Source: Actinostola sp. cb2023
Lineage: Eukaryota; Cnidaria; Anthozoa; Actiniaria; Actinostolidae
Direction: 5' to 3'
Assembly: GCA_033675265.1 (NCBI GenBank)
Contig: JAUJYZ010000816.1
Coordinates: forward strand, 62,001 to 126,000
DNA: 64,000 nt
How positions within the stretch are numbered: the first letter of the stretch is position 1; each line of letters starts with the position of its first letter. Shown piece by piece: positions 61,101 through 64,000 of this stretch. Under the pieces are notes generated by a model. The model was not told the origin of the DNA. It searched no databases and worked only from the letters and a program-made list of their open reading frames with translations. The translations under genes were made by a program, and so were the position numbers.

Positions 61101-64000
61101 TTTGAAGGTTGTATTTGAAGGTGTTATGGGTTCAACGTACGGATCAACCATCGCTCTTGACGACATTCGAATTCTTGACACGATTTGTCATACATTTCCT
61201 TCGAAAGCTTTTGTGAAGCCATATAACATCAGTAGCCTCACTAACAGTAAGTCCTTCGCACTACCACCCTGGGAAACCCATGGTGTTTAACTGGGGAGGA
61301 GGGGATGAAAGAGGAGGGGGATGGAAGAGGAATTGGAAGGAAAAGGAGGGGATGGAAGAGGAGGGGGATGCAAGAGGAGGGGGGATGGAAGAGGAGGGGG
61401 GGGGATGGAAGAGGAGGGGATGGAAGAGGAGGTGGAATGAAGAGGAGGGGATGGAAGAGGAGGTGGATGGAAGAGGAGTTAGATGGAAGAGGAGGTGGAT
61501 GGAAGAGGAGGTGGATGGAAGAGGAGGTGGATGGAGAGAGTGGAAGAGGAGTTGGATGGAAGAGGAGGTGGATGGAAGAGGAGGTGGATGGAAGAGGAGG
61601 TGGATGGAAAGAGGAGGTAGATGGAAGAGGAGGTGGATGGAAGAGGAGGTGGATGGAAGAGGAGGTGGATGGAAGAGGAGGTGGATGGAAGAGGAGGTGG
61701 ATGGAAGAGGAGGTGGATGGAAGAGGAGGTGGATGGAAGAGGAGGTGGATGGAAGAGGAGGTGGATGGAAGAGGAGGTGGATGGAAGAGGAGGTGGATGG
61801 AAGAGGAGGTGGATGGAAGAGGAGGTGGATGGAAGAGGAGGTGGATGGAAGAGGAGGTGGATGGAAGAGGAGGTCGATGGAAGAGGAGGTGGATGGAAGA
61901 GGAGGTGGATGGAAGAGGAGGTGGATGGAAGAGGAGGTGGATGGAAGAGGAGGTGGATGGAAGAGGAGGTGGATGGAAGAGGAGTTAGATGGAAGAGGAG
62001 GTGGATGGAAGAGGAGTTGGAAGGATGATGAGGGGATGGAAGAGGAGGGGGGAAGGAAGATAGATAGACACCTTTATTTAAACTCAAATAAAACAGCAGG
62101 GTAGTCCAGTCAGTGACAAGTAGCCTCTGATATCAAAAGGAGCCCTGCGACACGAGTTGTAAGGAAGTGGAGGGGATGGAAGAGGGGGGAGTGGCAAGAG
62201 AAGGGAGAGGGAAGAAGAGGGGGAGGGAAGAGAGGGGGGAGAAGGAAGGAAGGAAAGCTGGGTTTCAGAGGATTTGTGTGTGCAAACCAGGACTTTCAAC
62301 ACTTGTATTCTAAACCTCTCTGTCGCTATTCTACAACATCCCCTCACCCTACCCCGTATTAAATTACTGAAAGCCCTGCACGCTCTGCAAACCTAGCTTG
62401 GCAATTAATTGGAAATACCCAAACCTTCGAAATTAAAAGCTTCAATAGCGTGCGATGTTTGATTATACTTACGTTATATTTTATTCCAGCCGTTCGTCTT
62501 ATGGGTGTGGCAAACACTTCCTCGGCGGGTCGAGTTGAAGTTTTCCATAATGGCAGATGGGGCACGGTGTGTGGTTCCAATTTCCCTCTGACCTCAGCGA
62601 GGGTTGTTTGCAGACAACTTGGTTTCTCGGATGTCATGATGGTATTATCATGTTGCTCACTGTTTAGTGCTGGGACAGGAGTGATCCTGTTGGACGACGT
62701 GCGGTGTAGGGGTGACGAGCCGGACATATCAATGTGTTCTCACAAGGGTTGGTCAGTCACCACGTGTTCTCATTCTCAAGATGTTGGTGTTATTTGCAAG
62801 ACGAATAATGTTCCAAAAGGTACGAATCAGAAAGCATTAAGTTGTTGTGAATATTCAGCAATAATCACTATTTTGACAACTTTTTGTGTCCGTTGTGTAG
62901 CAGTGGTCGTTGTGTAGCAGTGGCCGTTTTGTAGAGGTGGCCGTTGTGTAGAGGTGGCCGTTTTTTAGAGGTGGCCGTTTTTTAGAGGTGGCCGTTGTGT
63001 AGAGGTGGCCGTTTTGTAGAGGTGGCCGTTGTGTAGAGGTGGCCGTTTTTTTGAGGTGGCCGTTTTTTAGAGGTGGCCGTTGTGTAGTGGTGACCGTTTT
63101 GTAGAGGTGGCCGTTTTGTAGAGGTGGCCGTTGTGTAGCAGTGGCCGTTTTGTAGAGGTGGCCGTTGTGTAGAGGTGGCCGTTGTGTAGAGGTGGCCGTT
63201 TTGTAGAGGTGGCCGTTTTGTAGAGGTGGCCGTTGTGTAGAGGTGGCCGTTTTGTAGAGGTGGCCGTTGTGTAGAGGTGGCCGTTGTGTAGAGGTGGCCG
63301 TTTTGTAGAGGTGGCCGTTGTGTAGAGGTGGCCGTTTTGTAGAGGTGGCCGTTTTGTAGAGGTGGCCGTTGTGTAGAGGTGGCCGTTTTGTAGAGGTGGC
63401 CGTTTTGTAGAGGTGGCCGTTGTGTAGAGGTGACCGTTTTGTAGAGGTGGCCGTTTTGTAGAGGTGACCGTTTTGTAGAGGTGGCCGTTGTGTAGAGGTG
63501 GCCGTTTTGTAGAGGTGGCCGTTTTGTAGAGGTGGCCGTTTTGTAGAGGTGGCCGTTGTGTAGAGGTGGCCGTTTTGTAGAAGTGGCCGTTTTGTAGAGG
63601 TGGCCGTGATGGGAAGGGTTCAATAACATGTACAATAAATTAGCTATATACAGTTACTGTGAAACACGGAAAAGTATGATCGTACGTCTATACGTACAAA
63701 GTATATTACACTTTAAAATTCACATTCTTTCCTATAGCTTCAACTGCTCGTCTCCATGGCTCGTCAAAACACTGGGAAGGCCGGGCTGAGGTGCTGATTG
63801 GTGGCATGTGGGGTACTATCAGTGATTCTGGATGGGACATTTTTGACGCTGATGTCTTTTGCAGACAAGCTGGATTTGCAGGTGCAACTGGGTCGTTCAA
63901 TAATAAGCAGTTTACCAGTGGAGTCGGCCCAGTATGGATATCAAACACCAACTGTGATGGAGACGAAAAGTCGTTTTGGAATTGTAACTACACTCGAGTT
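52199..64000 (+). CDS. SRCR/MAM-domain secreted or receptor protein, 3' incomplete
   Basis: Exons: 52199 (or ATG 52238)-52286, 54783-55118, 56200-56355, 56576-56826, 58636-58885, 59482-59729, 61108-61246, 62490-62819, 63738->64000. All phases agree. The first exon is predicted: [16 protein letters not shown] reads as a signal peptide and its phase-1 end gives Asn at the joint. Next comes SRCR1 ([18 protein letters not shown], six Cys) in one phase 1-1 exon. MAM1 spans three exons ([13 protein letters not shown] to [13 protein letters not shown]). MAM2 begins in the same exon that ends MAM1 and finishes at [13 protein letters not shown]2 is one exon and has an extra Cys pair. SRCR3 has lost its first Cys (WGTISDSGW) and is cut by the window end. 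Known: SRCR domains bind ligands or microbes; MAM mediates adhesion. At least ~670 residues. Later exons may add more domains and a membrane anchor. Confidence 0.85.
52332..52604. mobile_element. Tc1/mariner-like MITE with CACCTATTT ends (273 bp)
   Basis: CACCTATTT...AAATAGGTG ends with TA at 52330-52331 and 52605-52606. The arms (AAGCCAAGACCGAAGTGAAT and complement) differ from those in 14675-14973 although the terminus is shared. It lies 45 bp after the predicted first exon. Confidence 0.7.
52664..52772. repeat. inverted repeat with GTGCAATTTGGTCTGAA arms
   Basis: GTGCAATTTGGTCTGAA pairs with TTCAGACCAAAATTGCAC around a ~40-bp loop. Probably a MITE remnant. Confidence 0.55.
52947..53159. 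mobile_element. MITE with perfect TACCCCGTTCACACCAA ends (213 bp)
   Basis: TACCCCGTTCACACCAA and TTGGTGTGAACGGGGTA are exact complements. TA flanks lie at 52945-52946 and 53160-53161. Intron 1 of the SRCR/MAM gene. Confidence 0.7.
53665..53692. repeat. poly-G tract, ~28 bases
   Basis: Pure G run after GAGAGA repeats in SRCR/MAM intron 1. Length is sequencing-sensitive. Confidence 0.9.
53815..53925. mobile_element. MITE, GGGCCCGGTT.TTCGAAAG family
   Basis: GGCCCGGTTCTTCGAAAGGC pairs with GCCTTTCGAACAACCGGCC, and the GATTAGTGCTAATCC blocks are also inverted. The same ends as 30489-30632 with a different interior. Confidence 0.7.
54015..54255. mobile_element. TA-type MITE (241 bp)
   Basis: GTCTCCCTCGCATAGAGTCG pairs with the right end ...GGATGCGAGGGAC. 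TA flanks lie at 54013-54014 and 54256-54257. The interior has repeated GTACCGTGACCGTA motifs. Confidence 0.65.
55125..55495. repeat. ~110-150-bp tandem repeat, three units
   Basis: Units share GGTGTACAACTGTCTCAAAA and ACGCGACGAGACCGAAAGGG. The array starts at the donor of the SRCR1 exon (55118) and runs into the fold-back at 55502. Confidence 0.85.
55502..56177. mobile_element. TTAA-type fold-back element, copy 1 (676 bp)
   Basis: Arms of ~310 bp pair along almost the whole length, from GGTGGTTCCAGCATAATGAA to its complement, leaving a ~45-bp centre. TTAA is at 55498-55501 and 56178-56181. Its right end lies only ~19 bp before the first MAM1 exon (56200). Confidence 0.85.
56352..56475 (+). 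repeat. 18-bp tandem repeat across a MAM exon donor
   Basis: Units of ACGGGATATGGTAGCTAT begin in the exon and run on into the intron. Donor-like G|GTAAC or G|GTAGC recurs at exon ends 56355, 56373, 56391 and 56409, each in frame and in phase 1. Confidence 0.85.
56837..57121. mobile_element. TA-type MITE, 285 bp, 10 bp after a MAM donor
   Basis: GACCTTTTTACCGATACGGC pairs with GCCGTATCGGTAAAAACGTC. TA flanks lie at 56835-56836 and 57122-57123. The element begins 10 bases after the exon end at 56826. Confidence 0.75.
57731..58281. mobile_element. TTAA-type fold-back element, copy 2 (551 bp)
   Basis: Same family as 55502-56177: GGTGGTTCCCGCATAATGAA at the left, complement at the right, TTAA at 57727-57730 and 58282-58285. 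The right arm lacks ~50 bp present in copy 1. Confidence 0.85.
60056..60890. repeat. 96-bp minisatellite, ~8 units
   Basis: Six nearly perfect units of 96 bp start CAACCAATTCCTTATTTGGT, then two degraded ones follow. Because 96 is a multiple of 3, a 201-codon frame runs through; it lies in an intron and is not taken as coding. Confidence 0.95.
61310..62050. repeat. 16-bp minisatellite (GGATGGAAGAGGAGGT)n
   Basis: About 45 units in the intron after the last MAM2 exon. The 16-bp period cycles through all frames, which explains the long low-complexity frames on both strands. Confidence 0.95.
62056..62090 (-). mobile_element. GATA-tailed retroelement 3' end (fragment)
   Basis: GATAGATAGACACCTTTATT and TAAACTCAAATAAA repeat the joint seen at 33165-33200. 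Read on the minus strand it is AATAAAGGTGTC followed by TATC units. Confidence 0.45.
62895..63607. repeat. 17-bp minisatellite (GTAGAGGTGGCCGTTTT)n, ~41 units
   Basis: Units alternate GTTTT and GTTGT at the variable end. It starts ~75 bp after the SRCR2 exon and fills most of the intron before SRCR3. Confidence 0.95.

Noticed and set aside
61280..62104. 274-codon Glu/Gly/Arg/Trp-rich frame
   Set aside because: It is the 16-bp minisatellite read in cycling frames; it has no non-repeat sequence of note.
62982..63635. 217-codon Thr/Lys/Pro/His frame on the minus strand
   Set aside because: It translates the 17-bp minisatellite; it is intronic to the plus-strand gene.

Overview
The window is nuclear DNA of a non-vertebrate animal. 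Its genes are split by many introns with GT...AG borders, it is AT-rich, and it is dense in short inverted-repeat transposons, tandem repeats and tRNA-derived SINEs. A single protein kinase D gene, a reticulon and an SRCR/MAM mosaic gene together fit a cnidarian best, probably a coral or sea anemone. That assignment is an inference from gene content and repeat style; no species marker is visible.

Five protein-coding loci can be supported. (1) An intronless minus-strand pseudokinase at 774-1865, NEK-like but lacking the catalytic residues. (2) Head-to-head with it, an 8-exon plus-strand gene at 2691-7861 encoding a 369-residue protein I do not recognise, with a short C-terminal coiled coil. 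(3) An 8-exon reticulon at 8558-18637 (279 residues). (4) A 19-exon protein kinase D at 23484-47345 (860 residues) with ubiquitin-like, C1a, C1b, PH and kinase domains; every splice phase agrees. (5) A secreted or receptor-type gene from about 52199 past the window end, with a probable signal peptide, then SRCR-MAM-MAM-SRCR-SRCR. The genes show no obvious shared pathway. Reticulon acts on ER membrane shape, PKD in diacylglycerol signalling, and the SRCR/MAM protein outside the cell.

Most of the rest is repeat. Introns and spacers hold miniature transposons with TA target duplications (Tc1/mariner-like), TTA (PIF/Harbinger-like), TTAA (piggyBac/Kolobok-like) and 7-8 bp (hAT-like). There is also a 1.55-kb Tc1/mariner element whose transposase gene is broken by an internal inverted duplication. 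Long tandem arrays sit inside PKD introns (71-bp, 12-bp and 5-bp units) and in the SRCR/MAM gene (18-, 96-, 16- and 17-bp units). A ~0.6-kb CTTT array lies between the reticulon and PKD genes.

The points most worth a second look are: an 18-bp repeat that copies a splice donor in frame inside a MAM domain; TTAA fold-back elements and a TA element placed within 20 bases of SRCR/MAM exon borders; the inverted transposase; several nested insertions; and the intronless pseudokinase.
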